Shown: positions 39,447 to 51,860, counted from the first letter of the stretch. The stretch is 64,000 nucleotides of DNA from an uncultured Planktomarina sp. (GCA_905182425.1 CAJJBP010000011.1:1-64000); one strand, 5' to 3'. The notes: a model not told the origin generated them from the letters alone. Numbers and translations: made by a program.

Positions 39447-41618
39447 TATCTACCTCCCGCAATAGACACCCAAGTGACCAATACTGCTACCCCAATGACC
39501 ATACCAAACGCATAGTTAAAAATGTAACCTGATTGCATCCTTCCTGCCCATTTTGTGAAGAACGGTATTAGACCCATCGCCAAACCGTTAATGCCACCAT
39601 CAATAATTTTTCCATCAACAACCTTCCAAAGCATCCGACCAAGCCATTGCGCAGGACGCACAAATAGCACCTCATAAACCTCATCAAAGTACCATTTATT
39701 GAGAAGAAATTTATATAAGATCGGATTGCTCTCAGCGACACGGCGCGGCAAGTTAAACTTGGTCATGTAGAAAAGCCAAGCCGTCACAAACCCGATAACC
39801 ATCGCAATGAATGGAGATACCTTAACCAACCAATTTACATGGTGTGCATCGTCTAAAACACGGTTGTCAGGCGAAATATAGATAGCGCCTTTACCCAATT
39901 TGCTATCACCCCCACGCCTATCCATATTATGACTTTCATCGCCATAACCTTCTGCGCCCTTATGGCGCTCTGGATCTGAATAGTTATCGCTCGTAGGCGC
40001 GTCTTCACTGTGCGCTTCTTCAGCATTAGCAGGGGAAATCAGAGGGAGCCAAATATCCACCTGACCTTTCGTCTCTACGTGTGTATCCTCTACAATCCCG
40101 AAAAAGACTTCTACTTTATGGTGGTCGCCAAAGAATGGTTTGTAAAAATACATCCCTGAGAAAATCGCGCCAACAGCTAATACGGCCAACGGTACCAACA
40201 TGACTATTGGACTTTCGTGCGCGTGATCATGAGTACTTTGACTTGCCCGACTATTGCCAAAGAATGTCATAAACATCAAACGCCAACTATAAAAACTGGT
40301 GAACAAAGCTGCTACGACCAGCATCCAAAAAGCATATCCGCCGACAGAGCCTGCATAGGCGCTTTCAATAACTGCATCCTTTGAGAGGAAACCCGCAAAA
40401 CCGAAATGTGTTAGAGGAATACCAACACCTGTGATTGCTAATGTACCAATCAGCATAGCCAAAAACGTATACGGCAATTTTGTACGCAAGCCACCATAGT
40501 TACGCATGTCTTGCTCATGATGCATCCCATGGATGACGGAACCCGCACCCAAGAATAACATAGCTTTAAAGAATGCGTGTGTCAGAAGGTGGAACATAGC
40601 AACGGAGTAGACACCAAGGCCCGCAGCTACGAACATGTATCCTAATTGTGAACAAGTCGAATATGCTATCACACGCTTGATATCGTTTTGCACAAGGCCA
40701 ACTGTTGCTGCAAAAAACGCCGTTGATGCACCAATGAAGACAACAAATTTCATGGTTTCAGGTGCAAACTCCATGATTGGTGACATACGGCAGATCAAGA
40801 AAACACCAGCAGTAACCATAGTTGCAGCATGTATTAAAGCAGACACAGGTGTCGGCCCTTCCATCGCATCAGGTAGCCAAGTGTGAAGTATAAGCTGGGC
40901 AGATTTACCCATAGCACCAACAAACAAAAGAAATGCAATAAGGTTTGCCGCGTTCCAATCACGCCACAAGAAGTGTAAATCCGTCGCAGCCAGTTCAGGC
41001 CCAATTAAAAAGATATTTTCAAACTTGATGCTTCCTGAAACGAAGTAGAGTGCAAATATCCCTAACAGAAGACCAAAATCTCCAACACGGTTTACGACGA
41101 AAGCTTTGATAGCGGCCGCACCTGCGCTTTGCTTGCGAATATAGAAACCAATCAAAAGGTAAGAAGCAACGCCAACGCCTTCCCAGCCGAAGAAAAGCTG
41201 CAAAAGATTGTCTGATGTTACCAACATAAGCATAGCGAACGTAAAAAACGACAAATATGCAAAGAACCGTGGCCGATAGCTTTCGCCGTCTCTGAAGTGA
41301 TCATCATGCGCCATATAACCCATAGAATAAAGATGCACCAAAGCGGATACTGTAGTAATTACAATCAACATAATTGTTGTGAGGCGATCCACGCGGATGG
41401 CCCAATCTGTAGTGAGTGTTCCACTTTCAATCCAACGCATTATCTGAATGCTTTCGGTGTGTCCGTCGAAACTAATGAACACAATCCAGGATAAAAACGC
41501 GGCAAGAAACAATAAGCTAGTAGCCAAAACCTGAGCGGCTTTGTCACCAATAATGCGGTGGCCAAAGCCTGCGATAAGGGCGCCCACAAGAGGAGCGAAA
41601 CAGTAGGGTCATTTCCAT
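39446..41618 (-). CDS. nuoL: NADH-quinone oxidoreductase subunit L (one indel at start)
   Basis: Largest antiporter-like subunit of Complex I with a long C-terminal lateral helix. The conserved core [35 protein letters not shown] and [20 protein letters not shown] is intact. The open frame begins only with GTG at 41587, but a good ATG with AAGG upstream at 41618 reads MEMTLLF and meets it if one T of the TTT at 41598-41600 is removed, giving [22 protein letters not shown], the usual N-terminus. So the true gene is about 723 residues with a single-base insertion. A His-rich loop and acidic stretch sit at residues 470-590. It follows nuoK by six bases. Confidence 0.95.
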
Positions 41619-41624
41619 AACGCC

Positions 41625-41930
41625 TTACCCTTTCATTACGTTGACGTCTTCAACGTCAATCGAGCCTTGATTACGGAAGAAACAAACCAAAATAGCCAAA
41701 CCAATCGCAGCTTCAGCAGCAGCAACCGTCAAAACAAAGAGGGTAAAAATTTGGCCAACGTAATCATTTAGGAACGCCGAAAAGGCTACAAAGTTGATAT
41801 TAACGCTCAAGAGAATCAACTCAATGCTCATCAACAAAATAATGACGTTTTTCCGGTTCAGAAAAAGACCAAAGATGCCAATAACAAAAAGTGCCGCAGC
41901 AACTGTGAGATAATGTTCTAGTCCAATCAT
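41625..41930 (-). CDS. nuoK: NADH-quinone oxidoreductase subunit K
   Basis: Small membrane subunit of Complex I with three helices, 101 residues. The conserved glutamates of the proton channel are visible in [11 protein letters not shown] and [43 protein letters not shown] is the typical N-terminus. Its start overlaps the nuoJ stop by four bases. The frame is intact. Confidence 0.97.
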   Translation of the reverse strand: MIGLEHYLTVAAALFVIGIFGLFLNRKNVIILLMSIELILLSVNINFVAFSAFLNDYVGQIFTLFVLTVAAAEAAIGLAILVCFFRNQGSIDVEDVNVMKG

Positions 41931-42532
41931 AGTCCCTGCCCCGGTTTAACGTCTTTTAATTCCATTGCTTTAGCTGGATCGCGCATCATCTGTGCAACGA
42001 CGTCTTGGCGTTTAACGCCAGTACGATGTCGAAGTGTTAAAACAATCGCTCCTATCATGGCGACCAACAAAATCAAACCTGACAATTGAAAAATCAAAAT
42101 GTAATCGTCATAGATGATAGCGCCTAACTCAGCGGTGTTTGTACCAGTTCCAATTTGTGCAGCGATGCGTGTTTCATAGCCTTCCGAGTAATCCCAAACA
42201 CCAAAAGCAAACATGAGTTGTATTAGAACAATCACACCTATCAGGAGCCCAAGCGGCAAATAACGCGCCATCTCAGCTTTTAATTCGGCGAAATCAACAT
42301 CAAGCATCATCACTACGAAAAGAAAGAGTACAGCTACCGCCCCTACATAAACGATGATCAGAAGCATCGCTACAAACTCGGCGCCTAAGAGCACAAACAG
42401 CCCCGCCGCTGAAAGAAATGATAGGATCAACCACAGAACAGAATGCACTGGGTTACGTGAAACAACGGTAAACAGTCCCCCAAGCAATGTTGAAATTGAG
42501 AATGTGTAGAACGCGAGCGCCGCGATACCCAT
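41927..42532 (-). CDS. nuoJ: NADH-quinone oxidoreductase subunit J
   Basis: Five-helix membrane subunit of Complex I (201 residues). Conserved features are [51 protein letters not shown] (broken here only by description; residues about 27-76), which includes the [15 protein letters not shown] helix-3 motif with the pi-bulge, and a hydrophilic C-terminal tail with [23 protein letters not shown] lies just upstream of ATG 42532. It overlaps nuoK by four bases and follows nuoI by 23 bases. The frame is intact. Confidence 0.96.
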   Translation of the reverse strand: MGIAALAFYTFSISTLLGGLFTVVSRNPVHSVLWLILSFLSAAGLFVLLGAEFVAMLLIIVYVGAVAVLFLFVVMMLDVDFAELKAEMARYLPLGLLIGVIVLIQLMFAFGVWDYSEGYETRIAAQIGTGTNTAELGAIIYDDYILIFQLSGLILLVAMIGAIVLTLRHRTGVKRQDVVAQMMRDPAKAMELKDVKPGQGL

Positions 42533-42555
42533 GGTATTTCCTTCCCCTGAGCCGC

Positions 42556-43050
42556 TTAACGATACGGAGCGTCGAGCTCGAGATTACGTGCAATCTCAGA
42601 CTCCCAACGATCACCGTTTTCGAGCAGTTTAGATTTGTCGTAAAAAAGCTCTTCACGGGTTTCCGTGGAAAACTCAAAATTAGGACCTTCAACAATAGCA
42701 TCCACAGGGCAAGCTTCTTGGCAGAACCCGCAATAGATGCATTTAGTCATATCAATGTCGTAACGCGTAGTACGACGGCTACCGTCATCCCGTGGTTCGG
42801 CATCGATAGTAATAGCTTGTGCGGGGCAGATCGCCTCGCACAACTTACAGGCAATGCAACGCTCTTCGCCATTGGGATAACGGCGCAACGCATGTTCACC
42901 TCGAAAGCGTGGGCTCAAAGGTCCCTTCTCATGAGGATAGTTCAGCGTTGCTTTCGGCCTGAAAAAATATTTCATACCCAATTTAAAGGCCACCCAAAAA
43001 TCCTGCAAAAAGAAATATTTCACGGCGCGTTTATAATCAATATCGGTCAT
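42556..43050 (-). CDS. nuoI: NADH-quinone oxidoreductase subunit I
   Basis: Peripheral-arm ferredoxin-like subunit carrying two 4Fe-4S clusters (N6a and N6b). Both motifs are present: [12 protein letters not shown] and [12 protein letters not shown], each a CxxCxxCxxxCP. ATG 43050 gives [19 protein letters not shown], 164 residues, the normal N-terminus; a start at 43122 would add 24 unrelated residues that overlap nuoH. GGGGG precedes the chosen ATG. The frame is intact. Confidence 0.96.
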   Translation of the reverse strand: MTDIDYKRAVKYFFLQDFWVAFKLGMKYFFRPKATLNYPHEKGPLSPRFRGEHALRRYPNGEERCIACKLCEAICPAQAITIDAEPRDDGSRRTTRYDIDMTKCIYCGFCQEACPVDAIVEGPNFEFSTETREELFYDKSKLLENGDRWESEIARNLELDAPYR

Positions 43051-43054
43051 AGCA

Positions 43055-44092
43055 TTACCCCCCAACAGCCCAACGAGCATACAGCCCCCAGAACCACCCA
43101 AATTTCGCTGCAAAGGCCACAAAAACCACCCAAAGAAGTGAAAATGGCAAGAAGACTTTCCAACCCAAACGCATCAATTGGTCGTAACGGTAACGCGGCA
43201 CCAGAGCCTTCACCATCGCGATGAGGAAGAAAAAGAAAGCCATTTTTCCAACCATCCAAAGAGCACTATCAGCTATGAATGGAAAGGGGGACGTCCAACC
43301 ACCGAAGAACAACAAGGTGATCAGTGCGCACATTAGGAAAATCGCAATATATTCACCGGCCATGAACAAAAGAAAGGGTGTCGACGAATATTCAACTTGG
43401 TAGCCTGCAACCAACTCCGATTCAGCTTCAGGCAAGTCAAATGGTGGGCGGTTTGTTTCCGCCAGTGCACTGATAAAGAATAAAAATACCATTGGAAAAT
43501 GTGGGATAAAGTACCAGTTGAATAGACCCATGTCACCATTTTGCGCCGCAACAATTGACCCAAAATTCATTGATCCAGTGGAGATGATAACACCAATAAT
43601 GATCAAACCAAGAGACACCTCATAGGAGATCATTTGAGCGGCTGAGCGCAGCGCACCCAAGAATGGATATTTGGAGTTAGAGGCCCATCCGCCCATGATT
43701 ACTCCATAAACTTCAAGCGATGACACCGCAAATACAAATAAAATCGCTACGTTGATGTCTGCTAAAACCCATGTACTGTTGAATGGAATAACTGCCCAGG
43801 CAAGCATGGCGAGAACAAAGGATACCAAAGGCGCCAGAATAAAAACAGGCCTATCCGCTCCTGCTGGAATTATTATCTCTTTCAGAACATATTTCAGAGC
43901 ATCAGCAACAGTTTGTAGTAGACCAAATAATCCCACAACGTTCGGACCGCGGCGCATCTGAACCGCTGCCCAGATTTTGCGATCACCGTAAACCAGAAAC
44001 AGCAAGCTGATCATAACAAAACCCACAACCGCAAGGGTCTGGGCCAGAAGGATAACAGCTACCCCAAGATTTGTTGAAAAGAATTCGTTCAT
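43055..44092 (-). CDS. nuoH: NADH-quinone oxidoreductase subunit H
   Basis: Eight-helix membrane subunit that forms part of the quinone chamber. Conserved motifs are [23 protein letters not shown], the loop [27 protein letters not shown] with the acidic cluster near the quinone channel, and [14 protein letters not shown] near the C-terminus. Length 345 is normal. Its ATG overlaps the small upstream ORF by four bases (44089-44092), and nuoI starts 5 bases after its stop. The frame is intact. Confidence 0.97.
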   Translation of the reverse strand: MNEFFSTNLGVAVILLAQTLAVVGFVMISLLFLVYGDRKIWAAVQMRRGPNVVGLFGLLQTVADALKYVLKEIIIPAGADRPVFILAPLVSFVLAMLAWAVIPFNSTWVLADINVAILFVFAVSSLEVYGVIMGGWASNSKYPFLGALRSAAQMISYEVSLGLIIIGVIISTGSMNFGSIVAAQNGDMGLFNWYFIPHFPMVFLFFISALAETNRPPFDLPEAESELVAGYQVEYSSTPFLLFMAGEYIAIFLMCALITLLFFGGWTSPFPFIADSALWMVGKMAFFFFLIAMVKALVPRYRYDQLMRLGWKVFLPFSLLWVVFVAFAAKFGWFWGLYARWAVGG

Positions 44093-44355
44093 ACACTCGG
44101 TATCCCTAGTTCCTTGCAGTCCGCCACGGTGACTTCCACTTCAAAATTAATCTGTCCCGCAATCGGCACCGGCAAACCGCTGTAAAACCCATATACCGCG
44201 GAGTTTCTACTGGCCTCTGACAAATTTGTGTCGCAGTTACGCATTATTTTTTTACGTAAACAGAAACGTGGTTCAACACCCAAACAGTTTACAACCAAGG
44301 AGCCACCTAATTGTGAGGTCTTAAGCCTGGCAGCTATTATCGTTTGTACCAGCAT
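44089..44355 (-). CDS. Small unknown protein between nuoG and nuoH
   Basis: An 88-residue soluble protein without a recognised domain. It has three Cys (in [15 protein letters not shown] and MRNCDTN, plus one in ADCKELG) and a C-terminal part [19 protein letters not shown]. It sits 5 bases after nuoG and its stop overlaps the nuoH start (ATGA), so it is fully embedded in the Complex I operon. Rhodobacter nuo operons are known to contain several small unidentified reading frames, so this is likely one of them; whether it is an accessory subunit or assembly factor is unknown. Confidence 0.65.
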   Translation of the reverse strand: MLVQTIIAARLKTSQLGGSLVVNCLGVEPRFCLRKKIMRNCDTNLSEASRNSAVYGFYSGLPVPIAGQINFEVEVTVADCKELGIPSV

Positions 44356-44360
44356 CCGGC

Positions 44361-46378
44361 TTATTCCGCGGCCAATGGCGCTATAGCGCGCACTTTTGCG
44401 CTCGCTGACAACTCAGCCATAAGTTCGCTTGCGCGAGCTATTGGATTGTTTAAATAATAATCCGAAATAGCCACGCCAAATGGACCCTTTGCCATCTTTG
44501 TCACAGGAAATTTGGAAAGTGTGTTTTCAGGAACTTGGTCGATCAATGCCAAATGTGGAACCGCCTCAACTAACACTTGACGCAACTGTGACAGAGAATC
44601 AAATGCAAGCTTTAAGTCAAGTTCAGCAGATAACGCACGTAAAATGGCCCAGTTTTCCTTAGCCTCGCCTGGTGCAAAACTCGCTCGCTGTGCCAATTGT
44701 GGGCGACCCTCAGTATTAACAAATAACCCATTCTCTTCAGTGTAAGCAGCCCCCGGAAAAATTATATCGGCTCTATGTGCACCGCGATCACCATGGCTAC
44801 CTTGGTAAATAACAAATGGGCCAGGAGCAACTTCAATTTCATCAACGCCCATATTATAAACAACATCTTTACCATCAACAGCAGCATCCATCCCGCCTTC
44901 AGTGGTACAGTCAACATCCATGGCGCCAACCCGTGCGGCTGCCGAGTGTAAAACCATCAACTTACTTTCAGTTTTAGCGCAAAGTTTGATTACGGCGGCA
45001 AGCACGGCTGCACCATCTTCTGCCTGCAAAGCAGCTTGGCCGACTATAACCAATGACGGAACAGTTAAAGCACCATCCAATTTGGTTTTAAGAGCTTTTT
45101 CGAGATCAGAACGCCCCGCACCCATGTGTGTGTATTCATAAGTAAGATCAACTTTTTTACCAATCAAACCAATATTTGCACCCATAGTCCAAGCTTTACG
45201 AATACGAGCGTTCAAAACCGGCGCTTCTACTTTTGGATTTGTACCTACGAGTTGGATAATTTTAGCTGCATCTATATCATCAATGCTAGCGTTTCCAACA
45301 TATGCACCGCGATTGCCACTTGGCAATTTGGCGCCATCTGTTCGACATTCAACCGAACCGCCCAGCCCCTCAACCAATTGCTTCAGTGCAAATGCAGCCT
45401 CAACTGAAGCTAAATCACCTACTATACCAACAATTTTTTTACCCTTAATTGCAGATGCTGCCTTTTTTAATGCTTCAGACCAAGTTGCAGGGCGCAATTT
45501 GCCTGCTTCGCGAATATAGGGTTGATCTAAACGTTGACGTCGCAAACCATCCCACACAAAACGCGATTTATCTGCAAGCCATTCTTCGTTTACACCGTCA
45601 TGATTTCGCGGGATAAACCGCATCACTTCACGGCCTTTTGTATCAACACGGATGTTAGAGCCTAATGCATCCATTACATCAATAGATTCAGTTTTACTCA
45701 GTTCCCACGGACGAGCGGTAAAAGCGTATGGTTTAGAAACCAACGCCCCAACGGGACAAAGATCAATGATATTACCTTGCAAGTTGCTATCCAGAGTTTG
45801 CCCAAGGTAGCTTGTAATTTCAGCATCCTCACCACGGCCTGTTTGACCCATCTGTGTTATACCAGCAACCTCTGAGTGAAGCGAACACAACGGGTACAGG
45901 AAATACAGCGCGTCATATGTGTCTCAACCAATGGGCCAAGATCAAGATCATCTGACGCACGCTTTGGCTCACGAAAACGACTAAAATCAACACCATAAAC
46001 CATAGCTTGATCTTGCAAATCACACTCACCACCTTGGTCACAAATTGGACAATCCAAGGGATGATTGATTAATAAGAACTCCATAACACCCTCTCGGGCT
46101 TTCTTAACCATAGGCGAATTGGTTTTCACAACCGGCAACTGACCTTCAGGACCAGGCCGCAAATCTCGTACCTGCATCGCGCAAGAGGCCGCGGGCTTTG
46201 GAGGACCACCAACAACTTCGACCAAGCACATCCGGCAGTTACCAGCTATCGTTAAACGCTCATGGTAACAAAACCGCGGCACTTCTACTCCAGCCTGTTC
46301 ACAGGCTTGGATCAGCGTCATCGCACCATCTATTTGGATCTCTCGATCGTCAATTATGATTTTACGCATGTCAGACAT
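44361..46378 (-). CDS. nuoG: NADH-quinone oxidoreductase subunit G (frameshifted)
   Basis: Peripheral-arm subunit with a 2Fe-2S and several 4Fe-4S clusters and a molybdopterin-type domain without known cofactor. The N-terminal part has [40 protein letters not shown] and [10 protein letters not shown]. The frame then breaks: restoring one missing base in 45871-45880 joins CVRF to [15 protein letters not shown] and the rest, ending [15 protein letters not shown]. The 2018-base span gives about 672 residues, normal for Rhodobacterales NuoG. ATG 46378 has no obvious SD; an alternative Met is three residues on. Single deletion in a core gene, so I treat it as an error. Confidence 0.94.
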
Positions 46379-46443
46379 ATTTAATTCACTTTCAGCAATT
46401 TTTCGATCATGGCTTACAGAGTATATTAAAGCAGAACATCAAA

Positions 46444-47739
46444 TTATTCCGCAGCAAACCGGCTGCGAGGCTTACGCTTATGTTCGATACGCGCTTCAAT
46501 ATCGCCACGGAAGTGGCGGATCAAACCTTGGATCGGCCAAGCGGCCGCATCCCCAAGCGCACAGATTGTGTGACCTTCGACTTGTTTAGAAACATCCAAC
46601 AACATATCAATTTCTTCCGGGTCCGCATCACCTTTGACTAGACGATCCATTACCCGCATCATCCAACCCGTGCCTTCACGACAGGGTGTACATTGGCCAC
46701 AGCTTTCATGTTTATAGAATTTGGCTAATCGCCAAATTGCTTTTACAACATCTGTCGACTGATCCATTACGATCACCGCTGCTGTGCCCAAACCCGAGCG
46801 TTGCTCACGGAGCCAGTCAAAATCCATTATAGCGTTTTTACGCATTACAGAGCCAGGCAACATTGGAACTGAGGACCCGCCAGGAATAACCGCTTTTAAG
46901 TTGTCCCAGCCACCACGAATACCACCACAATGCTTATCTAATAGGACGTCCTAATGGAATAGACATCTCTTCTTCTACGACACAGGGGTTGATTTACGTG
47001 ACCAGAAATCGCAAAAAGTTTGGTACCGGTATTATTTGGACGTCCAAAGCTAGAGAACCAATCTCCACCACGCCGCAAAATAGTAGGTACAACAGCTATT
47101 GATTCAACATTATTCACCGTGGTTGGGCATCCATAAAGCCCAGCACCCGCCGGGAACGGTGGCTTCATGCGTGGCATACCTTTTTTGCCTTCAAGACTTT
47201 CGAGCAAAGCAGTCTCTTCACCGCAAATATATGCACCCGCACCGTGATGAAGATAAACATCAAAATCCCAACCAGATTTAGATGCATTTTTACCAATCAA
47301 CCCCCATCATAGGCTTCATCAATCGCTGCCTGCAATGCTTCACGCTCGCGAATGTACTCGCCACGAATATAGATGTAGCATGCGTTTGAATTCATTGCGA
47401 AAGACGCAATCAAACAGCCTTCTATTAATGTATGAGGATCATGACGCATTATTTCACGGTCTTTACATGTTCCAGGCTCAGATTCATCAGCATTCACAAC
47501 TAAATAGATGGGCGGCCATCGCTTTCCTTTGGCATAAAAGACCATTTCAAACCGGTTGGGAAGCCTGCGCCACCACGGCCACGCAGACCGGATTTTTTCA
47601 TCTCATCGATGATCCATTCACGTCCCTTCTTGATGATAGCGCCGGTCCCATCCCAATGCCCACGCGACTTCGCGCCTTTGAGGGTGCGCTCATGCATCCC
47701 GTATAAATTGGTGAAAATACGATCTTGATCCTTGAGCAT
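46444..47739 (-). CDS. nuoF: NADH-quinone oxidoreductase subunit F (four frameshifts)
   Basis: Binds NADH, FMN and cluster N3 at the tip of Complex I. Segments in successive frames are [16 protein letters not shown] (FMN/NADH), [53 protein letters not shown], and the cluster motif [15 protein letters not shown] with [14 protein letters not shown]. Breaks: one base missing near 47511 (SYLVVNADE), one G missing from the G-run near 47300 (DGGLIGK), one C too many near 46986 (NQPCVVEEE), and about one extra base near 46950-46960. The span matches a normal ~431-residue NuoF. Four breaks in 800 bases again point to poor consensus. Confidence 0.93.
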
Positions 47740-47744
47740 GTAAC

Positions 47745-47972
47745 CTAGCCTTTATCTGCATGGCGGCGCGACCGCCAAATTTGAAAGGTCACGACCAGTG
47801 ACCAAAACATTACGGCCATTACGGCCAAATCTAACAGCAGCATTAGTCTGGTCGGAAAACCAAATTCCTTAGCTGCCCACTGCATCGCAATCCAAAGCAG
47901 CATAGAACCCGCAATAAAAAGGCCAGCAATGCGGCCCTTCTTTGCTTGAATATTATTATGCTCTGTAGTCAT
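47745..47972 (-). CDS. DUF5337-type small membrane protein in nuo operon
   Basis: A 75-residue protein with two transmembrane helices (about residues 15-33 and 42-63) and a basic cytosolic end ([11 protein letters not shown]). The pattern [20 protein letters not shown] followed by [21 protein letters not shown] fits the DUF5337 family, which in Rhodobacterales lies between nuoE and nuoF. I chose ATG 47972; in-frame alternatives at 47987 and 48062 lie in or before the nuoE end. Function unknown, probably a Complex I accessory or assembly protein by position only. Confidence 0.75.
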   Translation of the reverse strand: MTTEHNNIQAKKGRIAGLFIAGSMLLWIAMQWAAKEFGFPTRLMLLLDLAVMAVMFWSLVVTFQIWRSRRHADKG

Positions 47973-47994
47973 CGCTATCGTTGCCATATGCTGT

Positions 47995-48729
47995 TTATGT
48001 CTTCGCCACGTTTTTCTTGGTCTCACCGAGCCAAGCTGTTCGCAAAGGTACTTCAGTTCCATTAATTCTTTTAACTGTGTCCATTAGATCAACAGCCAGC
48101 GCAACAGAAGCGTTGTGGGGTGCTCTACACGCATCATATTCTTGCAACGTAGTGACGCCGCCCATTGGCTCTGCAGCATAGCGACCATTTTGCGGACCAG
48201 GGGTTGGAACTTTTCCAGCAGCCAAATCATCAATCAAAACCGCAAATTTTTCGCTAGTCAGGTCTTCGTAGTAATCTTTGCCTATCTGAACCATTGGCGC
48301 ATTTGCACAGGCGCCAAGGCATTCAACTTCTTCCCAGCTAAATTTACCATCCCCTGAAATTTCATGCGGTTTCGCTGAGATTTTTTCATGACACACGGCC
48401 ATCAAGTCTTCGGCACCACAGATCATACAAGTAGTGGTGCCACAAATTTGAAAATGCGCTACGCTCCCCACAGGCTGTAACTGAAACATAAAGTAGAATG
48501 TCGCAACTTCAAGAACGCGGATAAAAGCCATATCCAGCATATCAGCAACAGCTTCAATAGCAGGTCGAGACAGCCAGCCTTCCTGCTCTTGCGCACGCCA
48601 TAAAATTGGAATGACTGCGCTGGCCTGACGACCTTCTGGAAATTTTGTTACCTGCGCCTCTGCCCAAGCCTGATTGGCAGGCGCAAAGGCAAAAGTATCT
48701 GGTTGGTCTGCATGAAGACGACGAAGCAT
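47995..48729 (-). CDS. nuoE: NADH-quinone oxidoreductase subunit E
   Basis: Thioredoxin-fold subunit with the 2Fe-2S cluster N1a. The four cysteines are in [10 protein letters not shown] and [37 protein letters not shown] is the usual N-terminal helical region. The 244-residue protein has the C-terminal extension of about 60 residues found in Rhodobacterales (with [23 protein letters not shown]). It follows nuoD by 65 bases. The frame is intact. Confidence 0.96.
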   Translation of the reverse strand: MLRRLHADQPDTFAFAPANQAWAEAQVTKFPEGRQASAVIPILWRAQEQEGWLSRPAIEAVADMLDMAFIRVLEVATFYFMFQLQPVGSVAHFQICGTTTCMICGAEDLMAVCHEKISAKPHEISGDGKFSWEEVECLGACANAPMVQIGKDYYEDLTSEKFAVLIDDLAAGKVPTPGPQNGRYAAEPMGGVTTLQEYDACRAPHNASVALAVDLMDTVKRINGTEVPLRTAWLGETKKNVAKT

Positions 48730-48794
48730 TTTAGGCCCCTATAAGTTGGCGTTCAAAGACGCAAAAAGGTTTTTTAAACGGAAAGTTTGGTTTG

Positions 48795-50006
48795 TCATCG
48801 ATCAATCTCTCCGAACACGACATCCATTGTGCCAATTATTGCAGCCACATCTGCAAGCTGGTGACCTTTACAAAGGTGATCCATCGCCTGCAAATGTAAA
48901 AAACCTGGAGCACGTATTTTTGCTCGGTAAGGCTGGTTACTACCATCTGAAACAAGATATACACCAAATTCACCTTTTGGGGCTTCGACTGCTGCATAGA
49001 CTTCGCCAGCAGGAACGTGAAAGCCCTCAGTGTAGAGTTTAAAGTGGTGAATGAGTGCCTCCATGCTTTGCTTCATTTCACCGCGTTTTGGAGGAGTCAT
49101 TTTACCCCGAGCCATCACATCGCCAGTGGCCTCTCTTAATTTGCCAATACATTGCTTAATTATCGAAACAGATTGACGCATTTCTTCCATGCGGCAGAGA
49201 TATCTGTCATAGCAATCACCATTTTTACCAACAGGGACTTGAAACTCAAACTCATCATAACATTCGTAAGGTTGGGAGCGCCGCAGATCCCAAGCCAAGC
49301 CTGAACCACGTACCATAACACCGCTGAAACCAAACTTTTGAATGTCGTCCTCAGTCACCAGACCGATATCCGCATTGCGTTGTTTAAAAATACGGTTCTC
49401 GGTAAGAATGGTATCAATGTCATTCAAAACCGCCGGGAATGTGTGCGCCCATTCTTCGATATCATCGACCAGTTGATCCGGAAGGTCTTGATGCACACCA
49501 CCCGGCCTAAAATAGGCAGCATGCAAACGTGCACCACAAGCACGTTCATAGAAGATCATCAGTTTTTCACGCTCCTCGAAGCCCCAGGTAAGTGGCGTCA
49601 TCGCACCCACGTCCATAGCCTGAGTTGTCACGTTAAGAAGGTGGCTTAAAACACGGCCAATCTCTGAATAAAGCACACGAATTAGGCTTGCACGTCTTGG
49701 GACATCCGTACCTGTAAGTTTTTCAATAGCCAAGCACCAAGCATGTTCTTGGTTCATTGGAGCTACATAATCCAAGCGATCAAAATAAGGTAAATTCTGC
49801 AGGTAAGTTCTGCTCTCCATTAACTTTTCTGTTCCGCGGTGCAGCAGTCCTATGTGTGGATCACACCGCTCAACTATCTCACCATCTAACTCAAGCACAA
49901 GGCGCAGTACGCCATGAGCAGCAGGATGCTGGGGTCCAAAGTTAATATTGAAATTACGAATTTTTTGTTCGCCGGTTAAAACGTCATCAATTTTGGAGCC
50001 GTCCAT
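48795..50006 (-). CDS. nuoD: NADH-quinone oxidoreductase subunit D
   Basis: 49-kDa subunit of Complex I that forms the quinone site with NuoB. Family signatures are [52 protein letters not shown] and [30 protein letters not shown]. 403 residues, normal. Its ATG overlaps the stop of the 41-codon ORF upstream by one base (TAATG). The frame is intact. Confidence 0.97.
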   Translation of the reverse strand: MDGSKIDDVLTGEQKIRNFNINFGPQHPAAHGVLRLVLELDGEIVERCDPHIGLLHRGTEKLMESRTYLQNLPYFDRLDYVAPMNQEHAWCLAIEKLTGTDVPRRASLIRVLYSEIGRVLSHLLNVTTQAMDVGAMTPLTWGFEEREKLMIFYERACGARLHAAYFRPGGVHQDLPDQLVDDIEEWAHTFPAVLNDIDTILTENRIFKQRNADIGLVTEDDIQKFGFSGVMVRGSGLAWDLRRSQPYECYDEFEFQVPVGKNGDCYDRYLCRMEEMRQSVSIIKQCIGKLREATGDVMARGKMTPPKRGEMKQSMEALIHHFKLYTEGFHVPAGEVYAAVEAPKGEFGVYLVSDGSNQPYRAKIRAPGFLHLQAMDHLCKGHQLADVAAIIGTMDVVFGEIDR

Positions 50007-50131
50007 TATGCACCCCCTTGTTGGTCAACGTTTAGGCCAGTTAATCTTGGTTCTCTAATTTCATTTTTTACGCAGAAAACATCTGGAATTTGAAGTTCTA
50101 AAACATGGATTGAGACAACAGGTTGTATCAT
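50006..50131 (-). CDS. Candidate 41-residue protein between nuoC and nuoD
   Basis: A small ORF that starts with ATG three bases after the nuoC stop and ends with a TAA overlapping the nuoD ATG. The product would be [19 protein letters not shown] followed by [19 protein letters not shown] and GGA. AGGG lies about 11 bases upstream of its ATG. It has no recognised domain, and it is too short to judge by length. The tight fit at both ends is the main evidence that it is translated. The alternative is that the segment is only a leader that serves to couple nuoD. Confidence 0.5.
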   Translation of the reverse strand: MIQPVVSIHVLELQIPDVFCVKNEIREPRLTGLNVDQQGGA

Positions 50132-50134
50132 CAG

Positions 50135-50747
50135 TTAACCCTGAGCCTCATCTGTTTTGTGATCAGCTGGGATAATATAATTTGCACCTTCCCACGGAGA
50201 CATAAAGTCGAACTGTCGGTATTCTTGGACCAACGATACGGGCTCATAAACAACGCGCTTTTCAGCTTCGTCATAACGCAGCTCTGTATATCCTGTTGTT
50301 GGGAAATCTTTTCGTAGCGGATGACCGCGAAAACCGTAATCCGTAAGCAACCGACGCAAATCTGGGTGTCCTGAAAATAAAATGCCAAACATATCAAAGA
50401 CCTCTCGTTCGAACCAATTAGCCGAGGGATGAACATTTACAATTGATGCCACCATGTCTTCTTCAGAAACAGACATCCGTAGTCGCAATCTTTGGTTTTG
50501 ATACATGCTCAATAAATGGTAAACGACGTCAAAGCGTTTTTCTCGGCCAGGGATAATCCACCGCCGTAATATCAACCAATGTTGAAAAACGACAGTTGCG
50601 ATCAGATTTCAAAAAATCAACGAACCCAACAATATTTGAAGGAGAAACATCTATATTCAGCTCATCAAACTTTACGGCATACTCCAAAACACAATCAGGC
50701 CGTTGTGAAGATACAAGTGCGCCAAGATCTTGCAACGATTGCATCAT
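50135..50747 (-). CDS. nuoC: NADH-quinone oxidoreductase subunit C (frameshifted)
   Basis: 30-kDa peripheral subunit of Complex I. The N-terminal piece ends near [11 protein letters not shown]; removing one C of the CCC at 50550-50552 restores [19 protein letters not shown], and the rest follows in frame, with the family signature [41 protein letters not shown]. The C-terminal [16 protein letters not shown] is typical. Restored length is 203 residues. The start can be ATG 50747 or 50744. Confidence 0.94.
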
Positions 50748-50844
50748 TTGATACCTTCAAAATATGCAAAAACCACGGCATCTCGCATTCGCGCGGCAAT
50801 ACTAACTTTACCTAAGTTCAAACTAAGCTCCCAACACATAACAT

Positions 50845-51369
<525 letters not shown>

Positions 51370-51370
<1 letters not shown>

Positions 51371-51735
51371 CAGTCCCATTCCAAGGCCCCCTTCTTCCAC
51401 TCATAGGTAAAGCCAATGGTCAAAACAGCAAGAAATACCATCATAGACCAAAATGCCAACATGCTAATGTCTTTAAAGGCAACGGCCCACGGGAAAAGGA
51501 ATGCTATTTCAAGATCAAATATAATAAACAAAATAGCTACTAGATAAAATCTAACATCAAACTTCATTCGAGCATCATCGAAAGCATTAAACCCACATTC
51601 GTAAGCTGATACTTTTTCAGGATCTGGGTTTTGAACGGCCACAAATGCCGCGGCCAAAAGCAAAACAACACCCAATCCGATTGCCACTGCCAGTAGCATC
51701 AAAATTGGCAAATAATCTCGTGCAATCTCTTCCAC
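51370..51735 (-). CDS. nuoA: NADH-quinone oxidoreductase subunit A
   Basis: First gene of the Complex I operon, three membrane helices. I start at GTG 51735, which has AGGAG eight bases upstream and yields [15 protein letters not shown] (121 residues), the usual Rhodobacterales N-terminus; ATG 51759 or 51807 would give a longer start. The signature [41 protein letters not shown] is present (residues 34-75), containing the Cys of the TMH1-2 loop. The frame is intact. Confidence 0.95.
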
Positions 51736-51778
51736 GTCTACTCCTAATGGGCGCCCCATACGGAGCTTGTTGAAGCTT

Positions 51779-51807
51779 GGTGTACGCTTAGCCACAACTC
51801 GGGTCAA
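51779..51807 (-). promoter_or_regulatory. Candidate promoter of the nuo operon
   Basis: On the minus strand TTGACC (51802-51807), a 17-base spacer and TACACC (51779-51784) lie 44 bases upstream of the nuoA start, in the 125-base gap after liuC. The -35 is good but the -10 is weak. A short dyad AGCTT-GTTG-AAGCT (51764-51777) follows. Prediction only. Confidence 0.3.
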
Positions 51808-51860
51808 CGCCCCGAATGGTCATTATTGCGGGTTAGAAGAACTATTTCAGCGAAGCTCGC

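Noticed and set aside
42487-43224. 245-codon ORF on the plus strand opposite nuoI and nuoH
   Set aside because: Both covered genes are unmistakable, and the ORF has no domain-like features or start signal.
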